A stretch of 64,000 nt of DNA from Lutibacter litoralis (GTDB lineage Bacteria > Bacteroidota > Bacteroidia > Flavobacteriales > Flavobacteriaceae): assembly GCF_014646675.1 (NCBI RefSeq), contig NZ_BMNS01000003.1:1-64000 (forward strand), read 5' to 3'. The position numbers and the translations under genes are program-made. The notes under the pieces were generated by a model. It had not been told where the DNA came from. It did no database searches and saw nothing but the letters and a program-made list of their open reading frames with translations. Of this stretch, positions 16,943 to 27,179 are shown piece after piece. Position 1 is the stretch's first letter, and the number at the start of each line of letters is the position of its first letter.

Positions 16943-18985
16943 ATGTTAAAGTTTTTAAAGTTTATACCTGTTCAATTAACATTCTTTTTAATACTTGGTA
17001 TTTTAATTGGAAACACTAATAATTTTCAAATTAATTTATTGGTTAAAATTATCCCTTTATTTTTAGTACTACTTTTTATTTTATATGTTTATACAAACCG
17101 CCAACTTAAATCAAATTTACTCTTTACGGGTCTTGTATTTGTAATTGTATTTTTTGTCGGAATTGCTGCAATTACCTTTAAAAATCAGTTGCATCAAGAA
17201 GAGCATTATTCTAATGCAGAAGTTTTTAAAGTCTCAACTAATAATGTTGCAACAATTTCAATCAAAAAGGAACTAAAACCTTCTATTAATTATTTTAAAT
17301 ATGAAGCTGAAGTTATTCAATTACAGTATTCTAAATCACTTGGGAAAATACTTGTTAATATTGAAAAAGACAGTACTATCACTGATTTAAATGTAGGTGA
17401 TGTTTTAGTTGTGAATACTTCATTCTATGAAATAAACAAATCTTTAAATCCATTTACGTTTAATTACAAGAAATATATAGAGCATCAACAGATTTATCAT
17501 CAGATGTATGTAAATAACCACCAATTTCTAAAAAAGCCAGCTACAGCATATTCTATTAGAGGTCTGGCTGCTAAATTTAGAAAGGAAGTTACAACTGCAT
17601 TAATAAATAATGGATTTAAGGATAACGAATTAGCCGTTGTAAATGCCTTATTATTGGGTCAAAGACAAACTATTTCTAAAGATTTAATTGAAAGTTATTC
17701 CGATGCAGGTGCCATTCATATATTAGCCGTTTCAGGATTGCATATTGGAATTATACTGTTAATTCTAACATTTTTATGCAAGCCTTTACATTATTTTAAA
17801 CACGGAAAATTAATTGCGAGTATTGTTATTATTTGTTTGTTGTGGATGTATGCAATAATAGCAGGTTTATCGGCATCAGTTGTTAGAGCAGTTTCTATGT
17901 TTACAGCAATTGCAATTGGAATGTATTTAAATAAACCTTCAAATATTTACAATACGTTGGTTATTTCAATGTTCTTTTTATTGCTTTTTAACCCTTATTA
18001 TTTATTTGAAGTTGGATTTCAACTAAGTTACTTAGCTGTTTTTGCAATTGTTTGGGTACAACCAAAAATAGTGAGTTTATGGACTCCTAAAAATAGTTTT
18101 ATTTTTAAAATGTGGCAGTTGTTTTCGGTTTCTTTAGCAGCACAATTGGGTGTTTTACCTTTAAGTATTTTTTATTTTCATCAATTTCCAGGCTTGTTTT
18201 TTGTTTCAAATTTAGTAATTATTCCTTTTTTAGGATTTATTCTAATTGCTGGAATCCTAGTAATAGCATTGTCAGTTTTTGAACTATTACCACAATTTTT
18301 AGCCGATATATTTATAAATATTATTAGGTTAATGAATGCTTTTGTGGAGTGGATTGCAAATCAACATTTTTTTATTATTAAAGATATTACACTTTCATTA
18401 GTTTTAATGTGTGCACTTTATGGTTTTATTTTTTTTAGCTTTAAATGGATAGAAAAGAGAACTTTTAGTCGATTAATTTTTGTTTTACTTGCTTTTATAA
18501 GTGTACAAACTGTGCTTATTTTTGAAAAGAAGAAACTACAAACAACCAATGAATTTACTATTTTTAATGAAAATAGAACTTCTGTTTTAGCAAATAGATT
18601 TGGAACGGATTTAAGAATTTATAGTTCAAAAGATTCAACTCAGAATTTATATAGTTTAAAAGCGTATGTTTTGGGCACTGGGCTAACTCATAAAGAAAAA
18701 TTTAAGGAGTTTAAAAATTTGTATCGTTTTAATAATGAAACTATTTTAGTAATTGATAGTTTAGGAATGTATAATTTTAAGAGTATTAAGCCTTCTATTA
18801 TTGTATTGCATAATTCTCCAAAAATAAATTTAGAACGTTTGTTAAAAATACAGCAACCTAAAATGATAGTCGCTGATGCTTCAAACTACAGAAGTTATAT
18901 TGAACAGTGGGAGGATACCTGTATAAAAAATAAAACTCCTTTTTACAATACGATGCAAAAAGGAGCTTTTATACTAAAAGAATAA
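16943..18985 (+). CDS. comEC: ComEC/Rec2-type DNA channel protein
   Basis: 680 residues, polytopic. N-terminal membrane segments and a DUF4131-like domain (to about residue 200) are followed by the Competence domain with the signature AVSGLHIGIILLILTFL and HFLP-like loops (QLSYLAVFAIVWVQP, FYFHQFPGLFFVSNLVIIPF). The C-terminal 160 residues occupy the place of the metallo-beta-lactamase-like domain but show no HxHxDH metal motif. ComEC carries incoming single-stranded DNA across the inner membrane. It is convergent with the next gene, with 4 bases between the stops. Confidence 0.9.
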   Translation: MLKFLKFIPVQLTFFLILGILIGNTNNFQINLLVKIIPLFLVLLFILYVYTNRQLKSNLLFTGLVFVIVFFVGIAAITFKNQLHQEEHYSNAEVFKVSTNNVATISIKKELKPSINYFKYEAEVIQLQYSKSLGKILVNIEKDSTITDLNVGDVLVVNTSFYEINKSLNPFTFNYKKYIEHQQIYHQMYVNNHQFLKKPATAYSIRGLAAKFRKEVTTALINNGFKDNELAVVNALLLGQRQTISKDLIESYSDAGAIHILAVSGLHIGIILLILTFLCKPLHYFKHGKLIASIVIICLLWMYAIIAGLSASVVRAVSMFTAIAIGMYLNKPSNIYNTLVISMFFLLLFNPYYLFEVGFQLSYLAVFAIVWVQPKIVSLWTPKNSFIFKMWQLFSVSLAAQLGVLPLSIFYFHQFPGLFFVSNLVIIPFLGFILIAGILVIALSVFELLPQFLADIFINIIRLMNAFVEWIANQHFFIIKDITLSLVLMCALYGFIFFSFKWIEKRTFSRLIFVLLAFISVQTVLIFEKKKLQTTNEFTIFNENRTSVLANRFGTDLRIYSSKDSTQNLYSLKAYVLGTGLTHKEKFKEFKNLYRFNNETILVIDSLGMYNFKSIKPSIIVLHNSPKINLERLLKIQQPKMIVADASNYRSYIEQWEDTCIKNKTPFYNTMQKGAFILKE

Positions 18986-18989
18986 ATGT

Positions 18990-19529
18990 TTACTCTTTAA
19001 ATTCATAAGTGAAATTATTCTGATATTTTTCCCAATCACCTTGTGCCGTAATTTTTTTATAGTCATCTGTTTTAAACAATTTTAAATACAGCTCAAATTG
19101 TTGAGGTGTTTTATAACCAGGCAATGGAGCTATTAAATTGGTTTCTTCATCTAAAAATATAATGGTTGGATATGCTCTTACACCAAAATAACCAGCTAAT
19201 TGATGTGAACTATTTCTTCCAGATTTATTTGGATCGAAATTTGGGTTTGAAAATGTTTGATTGTTAAAGTTTATAGTTTCGTTTCCTTCAGCATTAAACT
19301 TAACTGCATAATAATTTTCGTTTACATAAGTTGCCACATCTTTATTGCTAAAGGTGTTTCTATCTAACATTTTACAAGGTCCACACCAAACAGTATACGC
19401 ATCTATAAATATTTTTTTAGGCGTTTCTTTTTGTGCAACAACTGCATCTTCTAAGCTCATCCAATTTATTTTTTGAGCTGATACTGTTATGCTACATAAT
19501 GCTATTGTTAAAATGAGTAGTTTCTTCAT
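18990..19529 (-). CDS. Periplasmic thioredoxin-family protein
   Basis: 179 residues. A signal peptide (MKKLLILTIALCSITVSAQ) is followed by a thioredoxin fold with the redox motif VWCGPCKMLDRNTF (CGPC) and the cis-Pro region YPTIIFLDEE. The WCGPCK-x-LD-x-x-TF pattern resembles DUF255/thioredoxin_7 proteins that reduce disulfides in the envelope. It could support the Cys-rich secreted proteins or c-type cytochrome assembly, both inferences. Confidence 0.88.
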   Translation of the reverse strand: MKKLLILTIALCSITVSAQKINWMSLEDAVVAQKETPKKIFIDAYTVWCGPCKMLDRNTFSNKDVATYVNENYYAVKFNAEGNETINFNNQTFSNPNFDPNKSGRNSSHQLAGYFGVRAYPTIIFLDEETNLIAPLPGYKTPQQFELYLKLFKTDDYKKITAQGDWEKYQNNFTYEFKE

Positions 19530-19578
19530 TCAAATTGTTATTTAGTTTGCGATTTTACTTATGACGTAAAAACGCTGG

Positions 19579-19586
19579 CAAAATTA
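19579..19586 (-). promoter_or_regulatory. -7 box for the periplasmic thioredoxin gene
   Basis: CAAAATTA on + reads TAATTTTG on -, 49 bases before the ATG at 19529. Confidence 0.45.
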
Positions 19587-19602
19587 CAAATTTTTTATAA
19601 AT

Positions 19603-21633
19603 TTATTTAACACCATGCATTAATTTCTTTAAAACTGGATTCAATGCAATTGCAATTAAACCAATAACAATTGGAACAATAGTAAAAATTAAGAAGAATG
19701 TTGAAATATCATATCTAGTTGTAATATCGTCAATCATAGAGCCTAATTTCCCAGAGGTTTTATTTCCAATTGCCAAAGCTAGATACCACACTCCAAACAT
19801 AAAAGCAATCATTCTTGGAGGTACTAACTTACTTACATAAGAAAGTCCAACTGGCGACACACATAATTCTCCCAATGTATGAAATAAGTAAGCCATTATA
19901 AGCCAAATGATACTGACAGAAGCTGTTTTAGCTCCTTGAGGAATTCCTGCTGCTCCATAGGCTAAGAATGCAAAACCTATAGCTAAGAAAAATAAACCTA
20001 TAGCATATTTATTTGCGGGTTTTGGATTGTATTTACTTTCCCACCATTTAGAAAATAAAGGTGCAAATGCAATTATAAATAACGAGTTTAAAATTAAAAA
20101 CCAAGTTGCAGGAATTTGAATTTCATTTTCTTTTTTCTTTACAATTGTTGCTGCAATATTTGTAGTAATTAAATCGGCTTGTTCCGCAGTTAAAAATTTA
20201 TAATTAACGCCCTTCTTATCGAGGTCAATAATTGAAATTTTATCATTTTTAACAAAATCGTTTGCAGATCTTATTACAGTGGTATTATCAATAATCATTG
20301 CATTTTCTGGAATTTTAGTTTCAGCAGTAATTGCAAAATCTTTTGTAACTTCTTCTCCAACATCATTAGTCGCTGTTACTTGATATGTTTTGTAGGAAAT
20401 TTCATAAGAGTAGGTATTGAAATTATTGTAGATTTTCCAAATAACAACTCCCCAAATTAAAATAAAACTAAAGGCTAAAATTAAATTTGAAATTAAATAT
20501 TTTTTATAGGTCTGTCTAAATAATAAAAACAACACATAAGTAATAATTCCAATAGGAACCACCGTTATAATAATATCAATAATATTAAAGATTAATGCGG
20601 AATTACCCGATAAAATTCTACTTGTATAATCTTTTGCAAAAATGCTCATAGAACCACCAGCTTGTTCAAAAGAAGCCCAGAAGAAAATAATAAAGAATGC
20701 AAATATTACAACGGCAATCATTTTATCTCTGGTAATGCGGCTGTATCTAATAATTCTAGAGCCTAATAAAAAGACAAATAAAATAAGGGTTACTAAAATA
20801 GTATGACCCGAATAATCGGTACCTCCAAACTCTAAAAAGTTAACTTCTCCAATTTTTGAAAGCGGATCATTAATTACCCATGTTAAACCAGCAGTAGCAA
20901 TAACTGCAATTAAAATTTTATCTATTAAGGTAAACGGATTTAATTTGTCTTCAATTTCTGTATGATCATCCGCTTCAATTTTTTTATTTGCAGTATTTGG
21001 TTTTTTACCAACTTCACCAAATATATTTTGCGCAAATAAAAATTGTAATAATCCCAAAAGCATAAAAATACCAGCAAGTCCAAATCCCCAACTCCAACCT
21101 AAAATTTCACCTAAATAACCGCACAACATAATTCCTAAAAAAGCACCTGCATTTACACCCATATAAAATATAGTATATGCACCATCCTTTTTTTCTGGAA
21201 AATCTTTGTAAAGAATAGAGATAAAAGAAGTCATATTTGGTTTAAAAAAACCAGTTCCAATAACTAATAAACCTAATCCTAAATAAAGAAAAAACGGATT
21301 TGATTCTATTGCCATACTCGCATGACCCAAGGTCATAATAACTGCACCGATAATAATTGCGAGTCTGTTCCCTAAGTATTTATCGGCTAACGTACCGCCA
21401 ATAATAGGTGTTAAATAAAGTAACGCTAAATAGGTTCCGTACAATGCTAATGCATTTTCACGAGGCCAATCCCAGCCACCAATTCCAAGTGCACTTACTA
21501 AAAATAATACCAATAAGGCACGCATTCCATAAAATGAAAAACGCTCCCACATTTCAGTAAAAAATAGTACAAATAATCCTGTTGGATGCCCTAAAACTTG
21601 GGATTTAAAAAATTCGTTTTGTGATGAATTCAT
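19603..21633 (-). CDS. POT/PTR2-family proton:oligopeptide symporter with a large insert
   Basis: 676 residues, polytopic MFS. The proton-coupling motif is EMWERFSFYGMRALLV (ExxERFxxY), and the PTR2 signature is IFYMGVNAGAFLG. Compared with the two neighbours (493 and 496 residues) it carries an extra hydrophilic stretch at about residues 395-500 (from NNFNTYSYEISYKTY on, ending KKENEIQIP) between two membrane segments, probably facing the periplasm. It is translated with the next POT gene, 18 bases upstream. It should import di- and tripeptides with protons across the inner membrane. Confidence 0.92.
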   Translation of the reverse strand: MNSSQNEFFKSQVLGHPTGLFVLFFTEMWERFSFYGMRALLVLFLVSALGIGGWDWPRENALALYGTYLALLYLTPIIGGTLADKYLGNRLAIIIGAVIMTLGHASMAIESNPFFLYLGLGLLVIGTGFFKPNMTSFISILYKDFPEKKDGAYTIFYMGVNAGAFLGIMLCGYLGEILGWSWGFGLAGIFMLLGLLQFLFAQNIFGEVGKKPNTANKKIEADDHTEIEDKLNPFTLIDKILIAVIATAGLTWVINDPLSKIGEVNFLEFGGTDYSGHTILVTLILFVFLLGSRIIRYSRITRDKMIAVVIFAFFIIFFWASFEQAGGSMSIFAKDYTSRILSGNSALIFNIIDIIITVVPIGIITYVLFLLFRQTYKKYLISNLILAFSFILIWGVVIWKIYNNFNTYSYEISYKTYQVTATNDVGEEVTKDFAITAETKIPENAMIIDNTTVIRSANDFVKNDKISIIDLDKKGVNYKFLTAEQADLITTNIAATIVKKKENEIQIPATWFLILNSLFIIAFAPLFSKWWESKYNPKPANKYAIGLFFLAIGFAFLAYGAAGIPQGAKTASVSIIWLIMAYLFHTLGELCVSPVGLSYVSKLVPPRMIAFMFGVWYLALAIGNKTSGKLGSMIDDITTRYDISTFFLIFTIVPIVIGLIAIALNPVLKKLMHGVK

Positions 21634-21651
21634 AAGAATAAATAATTTTAA

Positions 21652-23133
21652 TTAAGCTACTTTTTGTGCTGCTTCTTTTGGCTTAATAACAACTCTGTCG
21701 TAAATACTCAAAGCCAAAATTGTAACTATCCCAATTCCCACAATAACATACCAAATTTTATTTGGATTGTAAGTATCCCAAATAAGTTGTGTCATTTGGG
21801 TTTGAGTCATTTCCAATTTTTCAGAGGCTAAAGCAAAATAATCATTTTTTGTAAACTCTTTTGAGACTTCTGGCATTTGCAAACCTCTATTTGACATTTC
21901 AGTTTGTAATAAACTTAATTTATCTGACCAAGCTTGATATAAATTACCAGAAACAAATGTTGTTAAAAAGTTACCTAAAAATATTGGTAAAAAATAAGTT
22001 CCCATGTAGAGTGCTTCTTTTCCTTTTGGAGAAATTAAAGCTATAAATGAAGAAAATGTTGGATTTGTCATCATTTCACCAATTGCAAAAATCATAATAC
22101 CCAAAATAGTATAAAGTCCGTTCCCAGTATAGAAAGTAATACCAATACCAATAGAAGCTATAATAAATCCAGTAATCATAGCGCTTACGTGTCTAATTTT
22201 TAAAACAAAATAAGAAACAATTAATTGAAATAAAATAATAGAACCAGCATCTAAATTAATAAGCATTTCAGGATTTACTGAATCACCACCACCACTCATA
22301 GCACTTGCTATCCAAGGTGATACTTGTGCAATAGAATCGTGTAAGGCTTTTGTATTTACCCAATCTTCAATAAAAGTTGGCAATGTATAAAACAATTGAT
22401 TGAACATAGTCCAAAAACCAACCATAATTACAAGTAATACAGATAAACGGCTATCTTTAACAGCTTCCCAAATATTTTTCAGCGAACTTGAAATAGCTTC
22501 GCTAATAGATTCAACTTTTTTAACTCTTTCTCCTTCTTTATAAAAGAATATTAATATTAATAAGTTTATGGCAATTACAATTGCTGCTTGAAGAAAAACT
22601 ATTTTCCAACCATATTGGGTTCTTAACGTTGACGAAAATGCCGGTCCTATAAAACCACCAATATTTACCATCATATAAAAAATACCAAATCCTAAAGTTG
22701 AATTAGACTTGTCGGTGTTTTTTGTAATAATAGCCGAGGCCACAGGTTTAAACATTGCCGCTCCAACGGCAACCCAAAGAAATACTAAGAATACAGAAGT
22801 GTAGCTAGATACTTCACCCATAAAGTAATATCCTGAAATAAGTAATACGTAAGCAATTATTAATGATAATTTATAGCCAATTTTATCTGCTATTACCCCC
22901 GTAATCATAGGAAGTAAATACAAGATTGCAGTAACAATACCCATTATTTGACCTTTCTCGGTGTGTGTAAAACCTAAACCTCCATCATCTGTTGATCCGG
23001 TAAGGTAAAGTGCTAATACTGCAAAAAGACCATACCAAGCCCAACGTTCAAAAAGCTCCATGATACTTGCAACCCAGAAGTTCTTATTGTAAGACTTCAT
23101 AACTCCAAAAAACGATTTTTTTTCTGTACTCAT
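21652..23133 (-). CDS. POT/PTR2-family peptide transporter
   Basis: 493 residues, 12-14 membrane segments. The proton motif is altered to ELFERWAWYGLFAVL and the PTR2 signature reads IFYMMVNIGGFIGP. It is the most divergent of the three carriers, so its substrate may differ. It is first in a two-gene operon with the 676-residue carrier; the third carrier upstream is separated by a terminator. Confidence 0.9.
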   Translation of the reverse strand: MSTEKKSFFGVMKSYNKNFWVASIMELFERWAWYGLFAVLALYLTGSTDDGGLGFTHTEKGQIMGIVTAILYLLPMITGVIADKIGYKLSLIIAYVLLISGYYFMGEVSSYTSVFLVFLWVAVGAAMFKPVASAIITKNTDKSNSTLGFGIFYMMVNIGGFIGPAFSSTLRTQYGWKIVFLQAAIVIAINLLILIFFYKEGERVKKVESISEAISSSLKNIWEAVKDSRLSVLLVIMVGFWTMFNQLFYTLPTFIEDWVNTKALHDSIAQVSPWIASAMSGGGDSVNPEMLINLDAGSIILFQLIVSYFVLKIRHVSAMITGFIIASIGIGITFYTGNGLYTILGIMIFAIGEMMTNPTFSSFIALISPKGKEALYMGTYFLPIFLGNFLTTFVSGNLYQAWSDKLSLLQTEMSNRGLQMPEVSKEFTKNDYFALASEKLEMTQTQMTQLIWDTYNPNKIWYVIVGIGIVTILALSIYDRVVIKPKEAAQKVA

Positions 23134-23158
23134 TATTTTTTAATTTTTAAAATGGAAA

Positions 23159-23184
23159 AGCTCAGGTAAATTTTTACCTGAGCC
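23159..23184. terminator. Terminator between POT genes
   Basis: AGCTCAGGTAAA-TTT-TTACCTGAGC is a strong stem-loop, followed by TTTTCC on the - strand. It lies between the carrier ending at 23228 and the one starting at 23133, so the three carriers are not one transcript. Confidence 0.75.
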
Positions 23185-23227
23185 TTCATAATATTTTAAT
23201 TATTTTGTAACATTAAATTCGGAAAGA

Positions 23228-24718
23228 TTATATTACACCGTGCATTAATTTTTTCAGTGGTTTGTTAAATAGCATTATTAAAACTGATATACCAACTAAA
23301 ACAAAACCTAATGTTGAAAATACAGTTATATATTTATCTAAACCTTGTGCAGCAGTTAGAACTTCTCCGGTATCACTATGTCCTCCAGTTAAAGTAGCTA
23401 TTTTTCCACCAACATAGTTTGCGATGGCAAAACTTAAAAACCAAGCTCCCATTGCTGTTCCCGAGATCTTTTTTGGAGATAATTTAGTAACCATTGACAA
23501 TCCTATTGGGGATAAAAATAATTCTCCGGTAGTATGTAAAAGGTATAAAATAACTAAAGTTAGTAATGGTACTTGATAAGCCTCGTTTACAAATTGCAAA
23601 CCAATGTTAGTAATTAAAAAACCTAAAGCTAATTGTAAAATACCAAAAGCAAATTTCATTGGAATACTAGGGTTTTTACCAATGTTTGCTAGTTTAACCC
23701 ACATTACAGAGAAAATAGAACCAAATACAATAATAAAGAAAGGGTTAAAGAACTGCGTCATTGACGCTGGCATTTCCCAACCCAAAATACTTCTGTCAAC
23801 ATTTCTATCAGCAAATAGTGTTAAAGAAGTTCCTGCTTGTTCAAAACACGCCCAAAATGCAATATTTATTACCATAAAAATAAGTAGCGCAATCATTCTG
23901 TCTTTCCATACTTTTACTGTTTCTTTTGCATCAGCATCTACACCTGCTTTAATTAATACAAATGAGATTAAAATAAATAACCCAAGTAAGATATAATCTA
24001 ACCAGCTATTTTGCATAATTAAGAAGTAAGCAACTGGTATAAGAACTAGTGATAAAATACCAACTAAATGTGCTTTTTTTAATGCACCGAAAACTTTTTG
24101 ATTACCTTCTTCGGTAAAACCAAGTCCTTCGGCTGCAGCATAGTTTTTTCTTCCAGTCCAAAATATTAGTAAACCTAGTAACATACCAAATCCAGCCAAT
24201 CCAAATCCATATTTAAACCCATAGGTTTCACCTACATATGCAATAACGGTGGTTGCTATTAGTGCACCAATATTAATTCCTATATAAAATATGGTAAAAC
24301 CAGAATCTCTTCTAGGATCGTCATCTTTGTATAACTTGCCTACAATTGTAGAGATGTTTGCTTTAAAATAACCATTACCAACTATTAAGGCACCCATACC
24401 AATCATTAAAAACTGTTCAGATCCACCTAAAATCAGAAACTCCCCAATAGCCATTAGAATTGCTCCTAACATAACTGCATTTCTGTATCCAAGAAATTTG
24501 TCTGCTAATTTACCACCTATTATAGGAGCCGCATAAACCAAACCTGTATATGCCCCATAAATTACGGCGGCATCTGCATCACCTTTCATAAGAGATTTTA
24601 CTAAATAAAGTGTTAATAGCACTCGCATACCATAATAACATACTCTTTCCCACATTTCTGAAAAGAATAGCGTCATTAATCCACTTGGATGTCCTTGCAT
24701 TGAAGTTTTGTTAGTCAT
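23228..24718 (-). CDS. POT/PTR2-family peptide transporter
   Basis: 496 residues. The proton motif is EMWERVCYYGMRVLL and the PTR2 signature IFYIGINIGALIA; FEQAGTSLTLFADRN matches a loop shared with the 676-residue carrier (FEQAGGSMSIFAKDY), so the two are close paralogues. It ends LMHGVI, as the other ends LMHGVK. It lies 51 bases after the dipeptidyl-peptidase gene and is probably cotranscribed with it. Confidence 0.93.
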   Translation of the reverse strand: MTNKTSMQGHPSGLMTLFFSEMWERVCYYGMRVLLTLYLVKSLMKGDADAAVIYGAYTGLVYAAPIIGGKLADKFLGYRNAVMLGAILMAIGEFLILGGSEQFLMIGMGALIVGNGYFKANISTIVGKLYKDDDPRRDSGFTIFYIGINIGALIATTVIAYVGETYGFKYGFGLAGFGMLLGLLIFWTGRKNYAAAEGLGFTEEGNQKVFGALKKAHLVGILSLVLIPVAYFLIMQNSWLDYILLGLFILISFVLIKAGVDADAKETVKVWKDRMIALLIFMVINIAFWACFEQAGTSLTLFADRNVDRSILGWEMPASMTQFFNPFFIIVFGSIFSVMWVKLANIGKNPSIPMKFAFGILQLALGFLITNIGLQFVNEAYQVPLLTLVILYLLHTTGELFLSPIGLSMVTKLSPKKISGTAMGAWFLSFAIANYVGGKIATLTGGHSDTGEVLTAAQGLDKYITVFSTLGFVLVGISVLIMLFNKPLKKLMHGVI

Positions 24719-24769
24719 AATTATAGATTAGATTTATGTTTAAAAAAGATATTTATTGTTTTAAAATTT

Positions 24770-26941
24770 TTAGTATTTATTTCCACTTCCTAAATTTTCT
24801 CGGATAAAAGTAGTCATTTTATTGTACAAATGTAACCTTGTGTTTTTTCCTCTGTAAATTCCGTGTGTTCTGTCTGGATAAATAGCATGGTCGAAAGGCT
24901 TATTTGCTTCAATTAAAGCGTTGGTAAGGCGCATAGTATTTTGCACGTGCACATTATCATCTCCACTTCCGTGTACCAATAAAAATTTACCTTTTAATTT
25001 ATTCGCATAATTTATTGGTGAATTGTCATCATAACCAGCAGGATTTTCTTGAGGGGTACGCATAAAGCGTTCTGTATAAATGGTATCGTAAAAACGCCAG
25101 CTTGTAACAGGAGCAACTGCAATTGCCATTTTAAAAACATCATTTCCTTTTAACAGGCAATTTGTACTCATATGTCCGCCAAAACTCCATCCCCAAATTC
25201 CAATTTCGTTAGCATCGATATACGATCTTTTAGCTAATTCTTTAGCTGCATCAATCTGGTCTATAGTTTCGTGTTTTACTAAATTTAAATAGGTAGATTT
25301 TTTAAAATCAGCACCTTTAAAGCCAGTTCCTCTTCCATCTACACAAACAATAATATATCCTTGTTGCGCTAAATGTTGAAACCAATAATCGTTAGCGCCA
25401 TTCCAGGTATTACTTACAGATTGCGAGCCTGGCCCGGAATATTGCGTCATAAATAATGGATATTTTTTATTGGTATCAAAACTTGAAGGTTTTAACATCC
25501 AAGCATTAAATTCACCATTTTCTGTTTTTATGGTGAAAAATTCTTTTTGAGATAAATTGTATTGCTCTAATTTTTCTAAAAGCTTAGTATTGTTTAAAAC
25601 CTCTTTTAATTGTGTTCCCTTTGAATTATGCAGCGTGTAAACAGTTGGTGTATTTACATCGGAAAATGTATTTATAAAATAATTCAAGTTTTTACTAAAT
25701 GAAGCACTATTTGTTCCAGAAGTGTTTGTTAAACGTTGTTTGTTTTTTCCATTTAATTTTATGGAATAAATTGTTCTGTTGATAGAACCATCTTCAACAG
25801 ATTGGTAATAAACAGTTTTAGATTTTTCATTAATTCCATAAAAATTAGTTACCTCCCAGTTTCCGTTGGTAATTTTATTTTTAAGGTTTCCTTCTTCAGA
25901 ATAATGATAGATATGATTAAAACCATCTTTTTCACTTGTCCAAATAAAGCTATTATCTTTTAAAAACGTTAAATTATCGTGAACATCTATGTAAGCTTCG
26001 TCAGTTTCATTTAAAACAATTTTTGCAGTATTATTTGAAGCATTTACAAAATATAAGTTTAAGTTATTTTGATGACGATTTAAAGTTATAACACTTAATA
26101 GATTAGCATCTTTTGTCCATTTAATTCTTGGAATATATTCGTAATCTCCTAAATTTATTTTTGAAGTATTTTTAGATGCTACGTTATATAAATGCAAAGT
26201 TACAACCGCATTTTTTTCTCCTGCTTTTGGATATTTAAATACTTGTTGTGTTGGATATAGTTCCTTTCCAGTAAGTTGCATAGAAAACTCAGGAACTTCT
26301 GTTTCGTCAAACCGCAAAAAGGCAATATTTTTACTGTCTGCACTCCAATCAAAAGCACGTACAAAAGAAAATTCTTCTTCGTACACCCAATCGCAAATTC
26401 CATTTATAATAAAATTCTTTTTACCATTAGAAGTTATTTGGACAACTTCATTAGTCTCTAAATTTTTAATAAAAATATTATTGTTTTTTGCGTATGCTAC
26501 TTTTTTGCTATCTGGAGAAAAAGTAGGTTCTTGAATTTTGTCTTTATCAACTAATTGTAATTTTTTTGAAGCTATATCATAAACATAAAAAATACCTAAA
26601 CTAGAGCGTCTATAAATAGGTTCAGTAGCAACACCTAACAATAATTTTGTTTCATCGTTATTAAATTCATAGTTTTCAAAATAAGATAAATTGGTTAAAT
26701 TCTTACTATTAACTATGGTTTCAACTTTTTCTAAAGTAGCATAACTGTATTTATCAACCGAAGAACTTCTAGTGGCTCTATCAAAATTTAACAATGAATA
26801 AAAGTTGCCATTCATAGAGTTTAAAGAGTTCATTCTTTCGGTTCTAAATGTACCATTCCAAATTTCATCTAAAGTAATATCTTGTTTTTGAGCTGTGGCT
26901 AAGGAAGTTATTGCAATAAAGAGAATAAGTAGTTTTTTCAT
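24770..26941 (-). CDS. Dipeptidyl-peptidase IV (S9B serine peptidase)
   Basis: 723 residues. After a signal peptide (MKKLLILFIAITSLATAQ) comes the eight-blade DPPIV_N propeller, containing the substrate N-terminus-binding Glu pair in DWVYEEEF, then the alpha/beta hydrolase domain. The triad is S586 in GWSFGGHM, D661 in GSGDDNVH and H693 in DRTHGIYRG; the spacing of 75 and 32 is close to human DPP4 (78 and 32). It removes X-Pro or X-Ala dipeptides from peptide N-termini in the periplasm or outside. The POT carrier just downstream would import the products. Confidence 0.94.
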   Translation of the reverse strand: MKKLLILFIAITSLATAQKQDITLDEIWNGTFRTERMNSLNSMNGNFYSLLNFDRATRSSSVDKYSYATLEKVETIVNSKNLTNLSYFENYEFNNDETKLLLGVATEPIYRRSSLGIFYVYDIASKKLQLVDKDKIQEPTFSPDSKKVAYAKNNNIFIKNLETNEVVQITSNGKKNFIINGICDWVYEEEFSFVRAFDWSADSKNIAFLRFDETEVPEFSMQLTGKELYPTQQVFKYPKAGEKNAVVTLHLYNVASKNTSKINLGDYEYIPRIKWTKDANLLSVITLNRHQNNLNLYFVNASNNTAKIVLNETDEAYIDVHDNLTFLKDNSFIWTSEKDGFNHIYHYSEEGNLKNKITNGNWEVTNFYGINEKSKTVYYQSVEDGSINRTIYSIKLNGKNKQRLTNTSGTNSASFSKNLNYFINTFSDVNTPTVYTLHNSKGTQLKEVLNNTKLLEKLEQYNLSQKEFFTIKTENGEFNAWMLKPSSFDTNKKYPLFMTQYSGPGSQSVSNTWNGANDYWFQHLAQQGYIIVCVDGRGTGFKGADFKKSTYLNLVKHETIDQIDAAKELAKRSYIDANEIGIWGWSFGGHMSTNCLLKGNDVFKMAIAVAPVTSWRFYDTIYTERFMRTPQENPAGYDDNSPINYANKLKGKFLLVHGSGDDNVHVQNTMRLTNALIEANKPFDHAIYPDRTHGIYRGKNTRLHLYNKMTTFIRENLGSGNKY

Positions 26942-27147
26942 GTATCTATATTATTGTTTTTTAAAGGTCACATGCAGTTCATCAGTAATTTTATTTTTTG
27001 ATGATAAATTTTTTAGCACGCTCGTTTCATGAAATTATCATTTCTTAAAATAAGTGTCAAGTTTAAGAAAAATTTCGCAAAATGAAGGTGAATTAAGTCA
27101 TAAAAATTTGCATTTGGTAAAACTGTTAATTTTAATCTTTAAAAAAT

Positions 27148-27155
27148 TATCTTTG
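27148..27155 (+). promoter_or_regulatory. -7 box for the HMG-CoA reductase gene
   Basis: TATCTTTG, exact TAnnTTTG, 25 bases before the ATG at 27180. No well-spaced -33 TTG is seen. Confidence 0.5.
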
Positions 27156-27179
27156 TGCAAATAATAAAAATCATATTAA

